Positions 14,831 to 27,400 of a stretch of 64,000 nt of DNA are shown piece after piece. The translations under genes were made by a program, and so were the position numbers. The DNA is taken from assembly GCF_001625215.2 (NCBI RefSeq), contig NC_030384.2, positions 41,202,390 through 41,266,389 of the forward strand, read 5' to 3'. Positions within the stretch are counted from its first letter, which is position 1; each line of letters starts with the position of its first letter. Below the pieces are notes generated by a model. That model did not search any database, had not been told where the DNA came from, and worked only from the letters and a program-made list of their open reading frames with translations. This DNA is from Daucus carota subsp. sativus. Taxonomy: Eukaryota > Streptophyta > Magnoliopsida > Apiales > Apiaceae.

Positions 14831-15482
14831 GCCTCGTCACTTTAAATCTGATTATATAGGTAGGATGAAAGTGTCAACTCTTAATGCCAAAAACTCAACA
14901 AGTTTAATTAACATGGACAAATCTTAATATTATTATTGTTTATACAAAATATTATATCCTGTAGCGTTTCAGGCAAAAACTTTTTTTTTAATTTTTTTTT
15001 AAAATTAAAAGCGCTACTTAAAGTAATGTTTTTTGGTTCAAAATATTATTTTAAGTTGTGTTTTGAGTGTTAAACACTACTTTATTCTGAGTTACCATGA
15101 TTTCTATTTTTAAAATTCAAAACGTTATTTAAAATGATGTTTTGAGTGTAAAACATAATTTATCATGAATTATTAAAATAATTCTTTTGAAAAAAGGAAA
15201 AAAAACAAAATGGAATATGAAGTTTCGTGTGTAAGTTTTGAGTTAGACGCACGACGATCCGGTGTTTTGGTGTGGTGCAGTGATATTTCTCGAGAGCAAT
15301 CTCCAGCAGCAGATTAGCTATACGATGTTAAGTTACAATTTTGAGAAATGTGGATAAATATTCATATCCCTGCTCATTTCTTAAATTTTAAAATTCATTA
15401 TCCTAACTCACTCCTCATTTATTTTTTAATAATTAAATATCCAACTCTTACGTTTGTACACTCTTTTCCATATTTTTTTATT

Positions 15483-16036
15483 GGGTTAAATATCAAAGTG
15501 GTCACTGAAGTTGAGGTCATATATCACTTTGCTCACTAATCTTATCGGGGTCTCATTTCAATCATTAAAGTCACAATAAATATCAATCAAGCACCTCCAA
15601 ATTTCAGTTCAAGGAGTAAAAATATTATTTATAGAGTTTGACACATTATTTTTGAATACTACCACAACCATGTAAAACGTTATGACTTCTATTATTTATG
15701 ACAATTTATTCAGATTTTATCAATTTTATTTAGTATTTATTATTAATTAAAATAAAAAATGTATTAATATAATAAAAAATAAATAGTAAATAAAATTTAA
15801 AAAATCTAAATATATTATCATAAATAGTAAAAATCATAAACTTTTACTTGGTTGTGATAGTATTCAAAAATAATGTGTCAAACTCTATAAATAATATTTT
15901 TACTCCTTGAACTTTAATTTGGAGGTACTTGATTGATATTTATTGTGACTTTAATGATTAAAATGAGACGCCGATAAGATTAGTGAGCAAAGTGATATAT
16001 GTACTCCACTTCAGTGACCATTTTGATATTTAACCC
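15483..16036. mobile_element. GGGTTAA-type MITE, copy 2 (554 bp, MULE-like)
   Basis: Begins gggttaaatatcaaagtggt and ends with the inverse ...ccattttgatatttaaccc. A perfect 10-bp duplication tttttttatt flanks it (15473-15482, 16037-16046). Internal words (aaaatattatttatagagtt, gacacattatttttgaatac) recur inverted in its other half and in the copy at 61236-61777. Not coding. Confidence 0.88.
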
Positions 16037-16115
16037 TTTTTTTATTATCTTTTTGTTAAAAGAATTTGAATTTAATATTATAATAATAATAAGAAAAACA
16101 AATAAATATTATTAT

Positions 16116-17653
16116 GGGAAATCTACAAAACTACCTACCTTTTCTTTTATTGTTTTAAAAAATTTTACCTTCCAGAATTATTTTTAAAAATACCTTTTCA
16201 TAAATTTTTTTTTTCAAAAATACTGTTTGCAACTTTTGCAACCTCATTTGCAACTACAGGCGGCGCCAGCCGTGTTGCATATGTGGTTGCATTCAGTTGC
16301 ATATGGTTGCATTCAGTTGATTCTATTGTAATCTAATGGCCCCGCCAGGGGCACACCATACATCTGTTGTTACTTACAGTTTTCGGTTGCATTTAGTTGC
16401 AACTAAGGTTGCAAAAGTTGCAACTGCAGTTGCAACCTCATTTGCAACTTTTGCAACCTCATTTACAACTATATATAGTTTTCAGTTGCATTTAGTTGCA
16501 ACTGAGGTTGCAAATGAAGTTGCAACTGCAGTTGCAGCAGTTGCAAAAGTTGCAACTTCATTTGCAACCTCATTTGCAACTTTTGCAACTAGGGGTGTTC
16601 ATCAAACCGCCCACACCGCATAAACCGCCCGCACCGCTCCGCACCACACCACAAAATGCGGTTTTTCTTTTTCGTGGTGCGGTTGCGGGTTGAAATTTTA
16701 ACAAACCGCGCGGTGCGGTGCGGGTTGCGGTTTGATATTATACAAACGCGGTTCAAACCGCACCGCACCGCTTTATTCTAATATATAAAAATATATCACA
16801 TATAATTACAAATATTTATATTATATATATAGATTATTTATTATGATGTTATCTCATATGTGTGTATATATATGTTCAATTTACTCAACTTAATTTTAAT
16901 AATTTTTTAATACAAATTAAGATTAGTTCTAAGACGACAAATTAAATATTATAATTATATTTGCTTTCAATGAAATAACTTGTTAGTGTTGAAATCTTTT
17001 CATCTCTGTCATTATCATTTTCATATTTTAGTTTACATTTCTTTTGATGAGTATCCTTAACTCCTAATTTGTGTGTGTGTATATTATTTTAAATACGTAT
17101 AGTTTAAAATTATATTTATATTGTCATTCAAAAGTATAAATATTTTGAATGTCTAAACCACGCAAACCGCATGAACCGCACCACACCGCACCGCAATTTT
17201 GTGGTGTGGTTTACGCGGTTTTTATATTACGCGGTGCGGTTGTGGTTTATGATTTTTCTCAAACCGCATGCGCGGGTTGGTTCGCGGTTTTAGGAAAAAA
17301 CCGCACCGCCCGCACCGCGAACACCCCTATTTGCAACCTCATTTGCAACTTACAGTTTTCAGTTGAACTAGTTGCAATTGCAGTTGCAACAGTTGCAACA
17401 GTTGCAACTTTCCATTTTTATTTGCAACTTTTGCAACCTCATTTGCAACTTTTGCAAACTCATTTGCAACTTTTGCAGCTTCATTTGCAACTTTTACGGC
17501 TGCGCCGCCCAAGGTTGCAAATGAGGTTGCAAAAGTTGCAAATCGTATTTTTGAAAAAAAATATTTATGAAAAGGTATTTTTAAAAACAATGAAAAAGAT
17601 GGTAGTATTTTTAAAAAACTAATTTTACAGATGGGTATTTTTAAAAAGATCCC
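16116..17653. mobile_element. Foldback MULE-like element built of gttgcaa repeats, with nested hAT
   Basis: The ends gggaaatctacaaaactacc and ggtatttttaaaaagatccc are imperfect inverses, and the arms stay alignable over about 150 bp, up to the GC-rich marks ggcggcgccagccg (left) and cggctgcgccgcc (right). A perfect 9-bp duplication tattattat lies at 16107-16115 and 17654-17662. The interior is a tandem-like field of ttgcaacttttgcaacctca units on both strands. The hAT at 16590-17329 is inserted in it, so the element itself is 798 bp. No transposase. Apparent ORFs of 60-157 codons here are repeat artefacts. Confidence 0.85.
16590..17329. mobile_element. hAT-like MITE, TAGGGGTG...CACCCCTA (740 bp)
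   Basis: Ends taggggtgttcatcaaaccg and gcaccgcgaacacccctatt (the final CCCCTA at 17329) are inverse. A perfect 8-bp duplication tttgcaac flanks it (16582-16589, 17330-17337), taken from the host gttgcaa repeat. Subterminal zones are packed with aaccgc/gcggtgcggt repeats and are far more GC-rich than the AT-rich core (16790-17150). Confidence 0.92.
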
Positions 17654-17853
17654 TATTATTATTGGAGTTGTCAATTAATATAGAATTCCTATTTTTTAGG
17701 ATTTGAATTGTTTATCATATATTCAGGAATCTACTTAGTATACTGCTAGAGATGATATTCAAAATATTTTAGTTTTCAATTGTTGCCAATATTTTTTTTT
17801 TGCAGTGACCTAATTTTTATTTTATAAAAATTATGTATAAATTATAAATTATC

Positions 17854-17862
<9 letters not shown>

Positions 17863-17892
<30 letters not shown>
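17863..17892. repeat. (AT)15 microsatellite
   Basis: Uninterrupted alternating AT, 30 bp. Confidence 0.95.
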
Positions 17893-17896
<4 letters not shown>

Positions 17897-17922
17897 ACAT
17901 TTTTAATACCTAAAAATGATTA

Positions 17923-18116
17923 CGGTTTTTCTATGGTGTGCCCAAGGGCACACACTAAGCACTAATTTTTATGAGTTTGGTGCATTCTTATTGGTCATGT
18001 AATCATAAATATGGATGACCCCCCTTGCATTTACACCAACTCCACCAATCAAAATCCACTAAACTCATCAAATTTAGTGCTTAATGTGTGCCCTTGGGCA
18101 CACACTAGAAAGACCC
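17923..18116. mobile_element. CTATGGTGTGCCC MITE, copy A (194 bp)
   Basis: The left end cggtttttctatggtgtgcc and the right end (inverse gggtctttctagtgtgtgcc) are inverted, each followed by the palindrome gcccaagggc and a ctaagcactaa-type word. A perfect 9-bp duplication aaatgatta flanks it (17914-17922, 18117-18125), so it is Mutator-like. Copies B and C lie at 38615 and about 39249. Confidence 0.88.
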
Positions 18117-18411
18117 AAATGATTAATATGTCAAAATTACCGAGTCACCGTAAGTAAATTTTATCAGGCGGGCTCGTTGACAGGTCAGGTTGGTTAAACT
18201 GCAACGAATTGTATCCAGAAACACTTGTTTTTACCAGTCGACCAAAACAATCACAGCAGAGAAATAAAGCACACGTTATTCACAAGTCCGTCTCTGTGGA
18301 GAAGCAAAATCCAAAATCACTTAATCTGATCTACCTATATTGTAATAATCTTACAGTTTGTGTGTGTATATCTTGATTACCAGCAAAACCCAACTCTGTT
18401 CTTGTCGAATA

Positions 18412-18447
18412 ATGAAGCCCAAAAAGCAGCAGCATCTTGAATCTTGA
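18412..18447 (+). promoter_or_regulatory. Upstream ORF in the DUF639 leader (11 codons)
   Basis: An ATG at 18412 opens an 11-codon reading frame (MKPKKQQHLES, then TGA at 18445-18447) that closes 16 nt before the main ATG at 18464. If the transcript starts upstream of it, it could lower or condition translation of the main protein. The leader start is not known. Confidence 0.4.
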
Positions 18448-18463
18448 AAAAACACACACGAAG

Positions 18464-21400
18464 ATGCACTCAAAGTATTTGGTTAAAGTGTCGCCATTGT
18501 TTCCCGCGACTCCATATCATTATAATCATCAGCATGATCAAGATTTGAGAAGAATAGTATGTTGTGATAACAAGAAACCTTCATCTTCATCAACAGACAA
18601 ACACAAGAAGTTTCACTTTAAGCTCCCTGGTGATAGCACTAAATGGAAGTTCAGAGATATTGATACCAGTAACCTCTCTCCCTCCCTCTCTGTTTGTGTT
18701 TGTGTGTATCTTGCACTGAAATTATGCCTTTCAATTGCTCTTTTCTCTTTGTACCCATTTCAAGTGTCATACTTTTGTTTGTTAGAATGTGTGTATGTGT
18801 GTTTTAATAAAATGTTGGGTAATCATTTAGAGAAATGTTTGACTGTTAACTTACTTTGAATTGCCTCTTTGATTTATTTCACTATTATCAACTCGATCTT
18901 ATTCAATGTTTTTAATAGCAACTAAGCTTCACCGTGGACAACAAATATCCAATCAACTTCAACACTCTCTTCCTTGTTTGACTTCTTTTTAAATAATATC
19001 ACCTGTATGGAGAATTTTGTGATTGTCGTCTTAGCATTATTGCTACCTTTTACCATTACATTAGCTCAAATACCTCAATTACTCTAGTTTTATTTAAAAA
19101 TTCCAAATTCTCTGTCTTAAGTTAATATGGATGTTTATAAAGTGATAGCAGTATATCTCACAGACAATTATGATGCATTAGGCATTTACTGTGCCTTCAC
19201 ATATTGGAGGTACATATGTAGCTTCTATTTCGAGGAGACTTAGTGCTATTAAATAAAGGGACTAGCGGGAGGGGGGGGGGGGGGGGGGGGGGGGGTTGTC
19301 CTCGTGTTCTCGAAACTCGTATAACTTGATGATCACAAAACATTTATCTGTCTTTCATTTGAGGTTACTTATGGCTGACTTTACTTAGAGCTCATGTTTA
19401 TAAGTTGTAGGGAACTGTGTCTAAATTCTAAACCATGAGTGCAAATGCTAACAAGGTTATAAGTTAGGTTTTGTCTAATTTCAGATACAACCTAATTTCA
19501 CCCATTCCTGTCCTTTTTATGAATATAATCATCATATCTTTGTCCCTCTAGCCTTTTTGAGATATGCTACATTCCTATTCAAACCTTGCTCTCAAAAAAA
19601 AGTTTTGGATCTATTTTAAATCCAAAGTCTGAGTTTCACTGGCTTAGCTAATTCACCATGCCCACTGCAGGCCTTATAAGATTATCATTTTTAGGTTCAC
19701 TTAGTAGTCTGTGGGATGGGATGTTACATGTCCTGCAAACTGTACAGTGTACCAGAATTTTATTATAAGCTAGCGTTCTATATGTAATGTGATTGAAGAT
19801 AAAGATCTAACAAGATTTGGATACTGTCCACTTGTAAAATCATATAGCTTGAGCATAGTTCAGATTTTACTCTTGTTATGACCTGTGTTAAATCTTATTC
19901 TTTATTATATCGAACTGCATTAAGTCATCAAAATTTAATAACGAGCACTGGTTTTGTGTTTGGAGAAATATACGTGAAAGATTGAGCTCCGTCTAATTCT
20001 GTTTACGAGACTGAGATGCCTTATGAAATTGTTCTTTCATTACTAAGTTATTCATTATTGTATCATCTTTGTTTCTGCGAAAAGATAAGACATTTTTTCT
20101 TGGCAGAAGCAGTACAGTCAACCTTCAACCTATGGGTGTCAAGGACACAAAATCTTTTTAGTGAAGTTGCTACTCCCCTGGTAAAAAATGTTAATGATAT
20201 AACCCCAAATAGTGGAGATGCATATGATACTTTGGACATCGAGGACAATTTTATGGCAGAACAGACTATTGATAGCAGAACACCAAAAGGGACGTTATCC
20301 GTAACTGCTATAACTTCCATTGAGCAATTTAGCAGGTAAGGTACTCAGCAACATCATCTATTCTACTTACAAGGATCTCCATTTGATGGCTAAATGTGTT
20401 TTTTAAACTTCAACAGTGAATTTGTTGCGTAATATTGAAAATTCATTGCAAGTATTAACTTCATCACTTATTTAGCCATAATAGCCTAATAAGGATGAAG
20501 AACCGCGAAGAAATATATGGAATAGCTCTAGAAGTGTTCAAAAAAAATAATTGAGTGTTGCTTGTTTAGTGTTTATAATTTATTTGGGAGGTAAGTTGGC
20601 ATGTTCAAGGAATCTGTAATAAGTTAAATTGTTTGTTTACTTGTCGTGGTTTTATGATGAAGGGCCTATCTACTAGAAAGACTTGCTCAGAGTATAATCA
20701 GCTTTGACTGCACTATCTTTAATTATGTGTTTAACAGTCTGTTGCATTACTTAATCATCATCTACTTTTCTGTCTGAGATTATGATAGAGTGGAAAACTT
20801 TTTAGTAGGCTTTATCTGATTTGCATATTGCATGTGAAGTTTTGAATATGGAGAATGATATGAAAGTCGGACTTTTACTCTGGTTAAATTCTGTCATTGG
20901 CAGTTGTAACTTCTACAAATTAACCAATTACCTGTTTTTCTTGCATATTTTTCATCTCGTTGATTGCTTACATTATAGTTTGGAGCTAATTATTCTCCTG
21001 TAGAATATGATTACAATTATTGAGGTTAAGGTACACAGGATGAACGGATCGACTGGGAAGAAAATGCAGAAAATATTCCGAGGACTTGTTCCTGAATCAG
21101 TGTACAATGATGCTCGTAACTTGGTAGAGTATTGTTGCTTTAGGTTCTTGTCCAGAGATGGTTCTGAAATCCATCCTTGCCTAAAGGTTTGTTATGCTTA
21201 AGGGTTTTTATATTCTAGTTTCTTTAAATTGGTTTTGTTTGTGTTGCGACAAAAACCTGATGTTCGTTCTAATATTTGTTTTTAATTGATACCGGAGATA
21301 TATATTTAGGGTAAAGGGTAAGAATATAATGATTTTGAATCTTTGATAAAAACCCTTTCTCTAAAATCTTTAGATTTTAGACGGGCTGGTTGCTTAACAT

Positions 21401-24400
21401 GGTATCATGGCTCAGGCGTGTCCCGTGATCAACTCACGGACCCAAAATGGGCTTTCGAGTAAGGGGGAGTGTTAGGATGTAATGGTTCTGGGCCTTAAGG
21501 TTGTAGGGGAGTGTTAGAATATAATGGCTGGGACTAAGACCTTACAGTTTTAGATAGACCAGTTCCTTAACATAAAGAGGTACTAATTGTCACTGTAGAA
21601 ATTTTTCTACCCTAACAGCACACATATGATAGTGTTCTAACTTAAATGTCCTTAAACTCACCTACATGGCTACAACTGTTGCTTGCGTGTTTAATTTTAA
21701 GTATTACATGAAACTCTCATGTTTTCTTATATATTAATATATGTTTACTTTAGTTTGTTATACTAAACTAAACTGAAGTTCATGAAGTTCAAGAGGAAAA
21801 AACTTAATAAATAAAGTGTCACACTCTTTCTCATGCTATTTTCTTTATAGAAGAATTTGACGAAGATTTTCTTTTCGCCTGGAAGAATGATTTAAAAAAA
21901 AAATAAATAAATTTGTCTTATATTCATACATTTGACTTTGGAGAACAAATGAAACAATACTTTATGTGTAATATATTAATTGATGCAGGATGGTAATTAT
22001 ATTATATTAAAGCAGTGAATTATACGATATCCAAGAATTATTTCAATCAATATTACTCTAGTAAAGTATATAATTAAAGCTAATTGGGGGATTACAATGC
22101 TTATATAGGGAACAAATATCCTAATCAAATAACCTATGAAAGTAGACTAATAACCACTTTGCTACACACAGCTATCACAGTAGACTAATAACCAACCAAC
22201 AACAATAATAAAGAAAGTGTAAATAGATAAACGTTGTACTGAACACTGATGTTAACCAATACAACTCCGCAGGAATTCGAGAGACGCGGTCTCTCCCAGA
22301 AAACTACCACTCAATTACAGACTTTCAATATAAAACCCTAATCCCCTCTTTCTACCTATTTTATACTCCTTGTTAGTAAACTTCTTTGCCCTTCATTTAC
22401 TCCAAAATTCCCCTTTTTGCCCCTGATCACTACTGAACGCATTTCTTCCTTTGCATATATTTAAACTTTATATTTTGTGGATCCCACTCCTTGCACTACC
22501 GGACTAAGGCCCATTAACAATTGGGCTTGAGCTTTATTATAAATAAAGTACTTAATAAACTCCTAACCCTGCATATGAAACTTTTAGATAAATACATTAT
22601 TTAACTCTACACTAAATATACTTAAAATAATTAAAAACATATAGATAATTTTTTTTTATTCCCCATCACTAATCACATAACAAATAAATGAATATTGTTT
22701 TTAAAAAAATATAATAAAATTTTATTTTTGTATAACTAATGACAAGTTAGAGGTTTAACTAAAACTTATAGGTTTGTCGATACGTCTTAAATGTTAAATA
22801 GAAAATTAATTTCTCGAAAGAAGAAAGAAAAACAAAATTACTTTTATCGTATCTAAGACTATGAACTAAAAGCTTTTAATATTTTTTTTCTTATGTGGCA
22901 ACACAACTTAAATCAATTATAATCAGGAAAAGTTAATAAGATATGTAGGTGAAAACCTAGAATATTTTGTTACTTATGGTTTATGTCTACAAACCTACAT
23001 AAATAGAAAGAAGTACCTCGGAAAATGAATTAATAACATAACTGTTAATCAACAGGAGGGGAAGTTCTGATACATTAATCAACTTATGCGTGCGAATATG
23101 TTTTTGTTGTGTTAGGGTAGAAAACTTTCTACAGTGACAAGTAGAATCTCTTTACGCCGTGTGTATATGTATATATGATAGCTCTTCTTAAGAGGGGTTC
23201 AGTTTTGTCATTAAAATCCTTCGACTAGAATATCAGTTGGCAAAGTCATTGCTGGTTTTGTATAATGTCGCTATGCTAAATTAAATTAAATTAATTTTTT
23301 TAAAGAAAAAAAAAAGCTTAAATCTTGGATGGAGGATATCAGTCACCATACTCAATATTAAGTAACAAATACAATTTAAACCTCTTTCCATTCAAATGCT
23401 GCTACATTACCTAAATCAGTAGATTGAACCGTGTCCAAGCAATTTTAAGTTCTTACTTTTTACTAGACAACCAAATTTTAAGAGCAAAGACTCCATCCAA
23501 TTTGATTCCCTCCATAGATTCTTTATGAACAGAGATTTTGGGGTTTGACTGTTTCACGAGCTGAACTGTATTCTGGACATTATCTTAGTAATTTGAATCT
23601 TCACTTAGAACGTGAAATGATTAAAATATATTTATTAGAATTGTTCAGATATAAACTCTTTTCATATTGCTGTGGACCACTCCATTCTTGTTGGTTCTAG
23701 TTTTGATGTTTATCTGTAATGTCTAATGATAGAACATTTTTTTTTTGGTTTTGAACCTCTATAACAGCAAACTGCATTTCAAAGGCTGATTTTCATAACT
23801 ATGCTCGCGTGGGAGCAGCCTTACAGTGGTCCAAATGATTCGCGAGCTAAAGATTCTGTTAAAGAGTCTTTTCAGGTATGTATATAGGATTACATTTATT
23901 TGTAAACTGACTCAATATAGATACTGTTTTTCAATTGATGCCATCCCTAAAATAATTGATGTCATCCCTAAATCACTTGGCCCTAACATATGGCTGGACT
24001 GCTGGAGTGCAGTGGCATTGTATTGTATGGGATTTTGTTCTTGATAGCCTATGGCCTTGGACCAGTATATGTCTTCTAATGTCTCGCAGTCAATGGTTTC
24101 ACCTCGGCTTAAAAGTACAAGCATTACTGGAGCCTGTGCAAAGCAGGGACTTCTATATTTGAATAATTGATTGATAGAACAAACAATTTAATATAAGATT
24201 ATCCTATAACAAAATTTGTAAGTATGAATATTCTTTTATAATATGTATGCGACTGTTTTTGGTGTGTGTATGTATGAATAGAACCATATGTGTTTAATTA
24301 GGTTTGAATTCAATTTGATAATGATATTAAATCGAAATTTTAATTTAATATAGGCTTAATATTTTGTTATATCTAGCTCAATATATGACCAACTATGGAT

Positions 24401-27400
24401 TATCTCATGTAGTATAATATAGATAGATATTAAGGCTGTGTAGAACTGTAGATGGCTTTGCACTGGAAGCTATGCATGTTTCTTATCTCATCATCATTGC
24501 CCATTGTCAGAAAAAAAATAAAAATATGTCTGCCTCTACATAAAAGAAATACCCGGCTTCTGTATACTAGTTTGTGTAAACTCTGCATTATTTGTGTTCT
24601 CTTGAAACTACTATGTTCTATCAACTATCATGACTTAGATATGTAGCTTTGTTATTGACTTTAAAGAGAAGGTTCATACAAGAAGAAGCTTTTGTTCGTA
24701 TTGCCCCCGCTATATCTGGCGTTGCTGATCGGACTACTGCACATAACCTTTTCAAAGCGCTTGCTGTTGGCAAAGAGGGTATTTCATATGCTGTTTGGTC
24801 TACTTATATCAATGAACTTCTCAAGTAAGCTTCATAATGAGTAGAACAGTTTCTAACATAATTAATATATCCTTTTTTTTTTCCAAATTGTTGTATGCTT
24901 GTCATGCTTAGGTGTAACCATGCAAAATCTAGAGAATCTGTGCATATAGTATTCATATGCAAACGCAGGATGCAGTGATTCTTTGTTATGTAATAATTTT
25001 TACCTGTTCTTTAAGTTTTGACATCTAAATTCATACGAAATTGCATTCTAAAAGGAAATTGGAAAGTAACTGCATTTCCATCCCGAACCTGTAAATTCAG
25101 GCTTTTTAACCGAGAGTGACCGAAATTGTTCAGGCACAACATCTCATTTGAATTTTAGATTATTTTCCAATGATAGTTAATAGGAAAAGCATTTTTGATG
25201 CAGAGTAAGAATTTAAGATAGCCACAGAAATCCTCACCCGTAATTTTTAATTGCTGAAAAGAGAAATTTGCAAGGATCACGCCCTATATTTCAAATAATC
25301 AAAGTATTGTATAAGCAGGATTGGTTTGAGAATAACAAGATTGCAAGGAGTGGGGATCCACAGATTATAAAGTTTAATTATACGCGAAGGAAGAAACGTG
25401 TTCAGAAGTGATCAGGGGCAAAAGGGGGGATTTTTGAGTAAATGAAGGGTAAGGCAGTCTTTTACTAACAAGGAGTATAAAGTAGGAGCAAAAAGGGGAT
25501 TAGGGTTTTATCTTGAAAGTATGTAATTGAGTAGTAGCTGAGAGCGCGCCTCTCGAATTGCTGCGGAGTTGTATTGGATTAACATCACTGTTCAGTACAA
25601 CGTTTATCTATTTACACTCTCTTTATATTATTGTTGGTTGGTTATTAGTCTACTGTGATAGCTGTGTGTAGCAAAGATTCTATACATTACAAAGTATTCT
25701 TTGCAGATCAATATATAAATTTTAAAACTGAAAAAAAAACCATTGAAATTGTAGGATATAAGAAGAAAAGGAGAAAACTGGAATCCAAAAGCTTTATTTT
25801 TCGACTTGTCAAAAATATAGAGCACATTAGCATATATTATTTTACAAAGTATAATGAAATATATGTTTCCACTTAACTAACGACACCTAAGATTAAATGT
25901 TATTTCATATAAATACTGATAATTGTTTCTCTCTTCAATATATTATATACTTGCTTCTCTCAAGTCTCAGCCTCTAATTTAATGTAGAAATTATTTATGG
26001 CATGGTGAGGAATTGATAGATAAGAATAATTCACACAATATGTGATGTAAGTCACCATACATGAAGAGTCTCTTACTTTATTCTAACAGTTTGTGTGCTT
26101 TAAATATGTAATGCATCAACCAGTTCATAATAATGTTTAAAAAATTTTGGGCAATCTGTTGCTTATGTTTGTATCACATAGCTGAGTCGTTGTATTACTT
26201 ATGATGTGCTTTCAGTATCTGACTCTGAATTATTAGAACTGAGGCTCCTATTCATCTCTGATTGAGTGTAGGGTGCATGAAGGAAGGAAATCATTTCAGT
26301 TTGAAGCAAGCCCTTGTCTTCCTGGTGAAAGAATCCTAACTCTTGGTTCCAGCAGGAAACGACCTGTCCTGAAATGGGAGAATAACATGGCCTGGCCTGG
26401 CAAGCTCACTCTGACTGATAAGGCACTCTACTTTGAGGTATACCTTTATATGCTGTCTGGTTGATATTCTCCTAGTTTTCCCTGTTTCTTTTCTCCAAAA
26501 CTTGTTGTGTAATTTGAAGTGTGTTATTGAGCACCTAGTTCTATTAAGGTTAATCACAGTGTTAAACTTAAAGTGTATAAAACCAAGTAGTCGATATTGA
26601 CGAAGAAGACTAGGGCATCAATTTTCATAATCTGAACTTTATAGAATTGATGATCAGTGGTTTTGTTAATGAAAGAAGAAAAAGACGATTGGTAAGGAGT
26701 CTATTAATGAAAAAAAAAACATTTTTTCTGCAAATTGGTTTAAAATTTTAATGCATCGCCTAACTATTGGTTTATCTTTTGTTTATATATTCTTCTTATG
26801 TTTCATGATGTTCTCCAACCGAAGAATCTGATGCGAAGAAACTTGATATTAAATTGACCACAAACTACTTTGAATCTGAAGTCACCCATTACCTAAAGCC
26901 TGTTTGCCCGGGCTTAAAGCCCGGGCTTTAAGCCATTTTCGACTTTAAGGTGAAAAGTGTATGTTTGTATAATATGTCAGTAGCCGGCTTAAAGTTAGAA
27001 ATAAGTCAGAAGTCGGCTTAAAGTTAAAAATAAGTTTGAGGTACTTTTTTAATCACATAAGTCATGTTAAGTCATAAGTCATAAGCTTAGCCAAACAGGC
27101 TCTAGGATATTACTTACATCACTGTCTTCTATTTCATGTACAACATATTTTAACATTTTTTTTTAAACCATTAACATAGGTCGTTTCACGTCTGATATCT
27201 ATCAAAACCTGTAAGCTGATAGTTGATGCTAATTTTAATACATTTTGTCATTTGTTCAATTGGGAGGTGGATTTCTGTTTGCTTTTTAGCAATGCTCAAG
27301 TCTACTGTATGTCTTGTGCTTTTCTGAAATGTGTAAAATTTTAGGGCTTTTAAATGTTATGCATTTTTTATTGTAAATGGCATCTTAATGCAGGCAGTTG

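Noticed and set aside
16200..17530. CRISPR-like array of regularly repeated units
   Set aside because: Repeats are short (ttgcaac), irregularly spaced, in both orientations, within a plant transposon.
16336..17674. Several ORFs of 62-157 codons made of Val-Ala-Thr or Leu-Gln repeats
   Set aside because: They are translations of the gttgcaa and gcggtgcggt transposon repeats in all frames.
21300..23170. A complete LTR retrotransposon in DUF639 intron 3
   Set aside because: Only LTR-like scraps and an inverted repeat are present; no gag-pol reading frame or paired direct LTRs.
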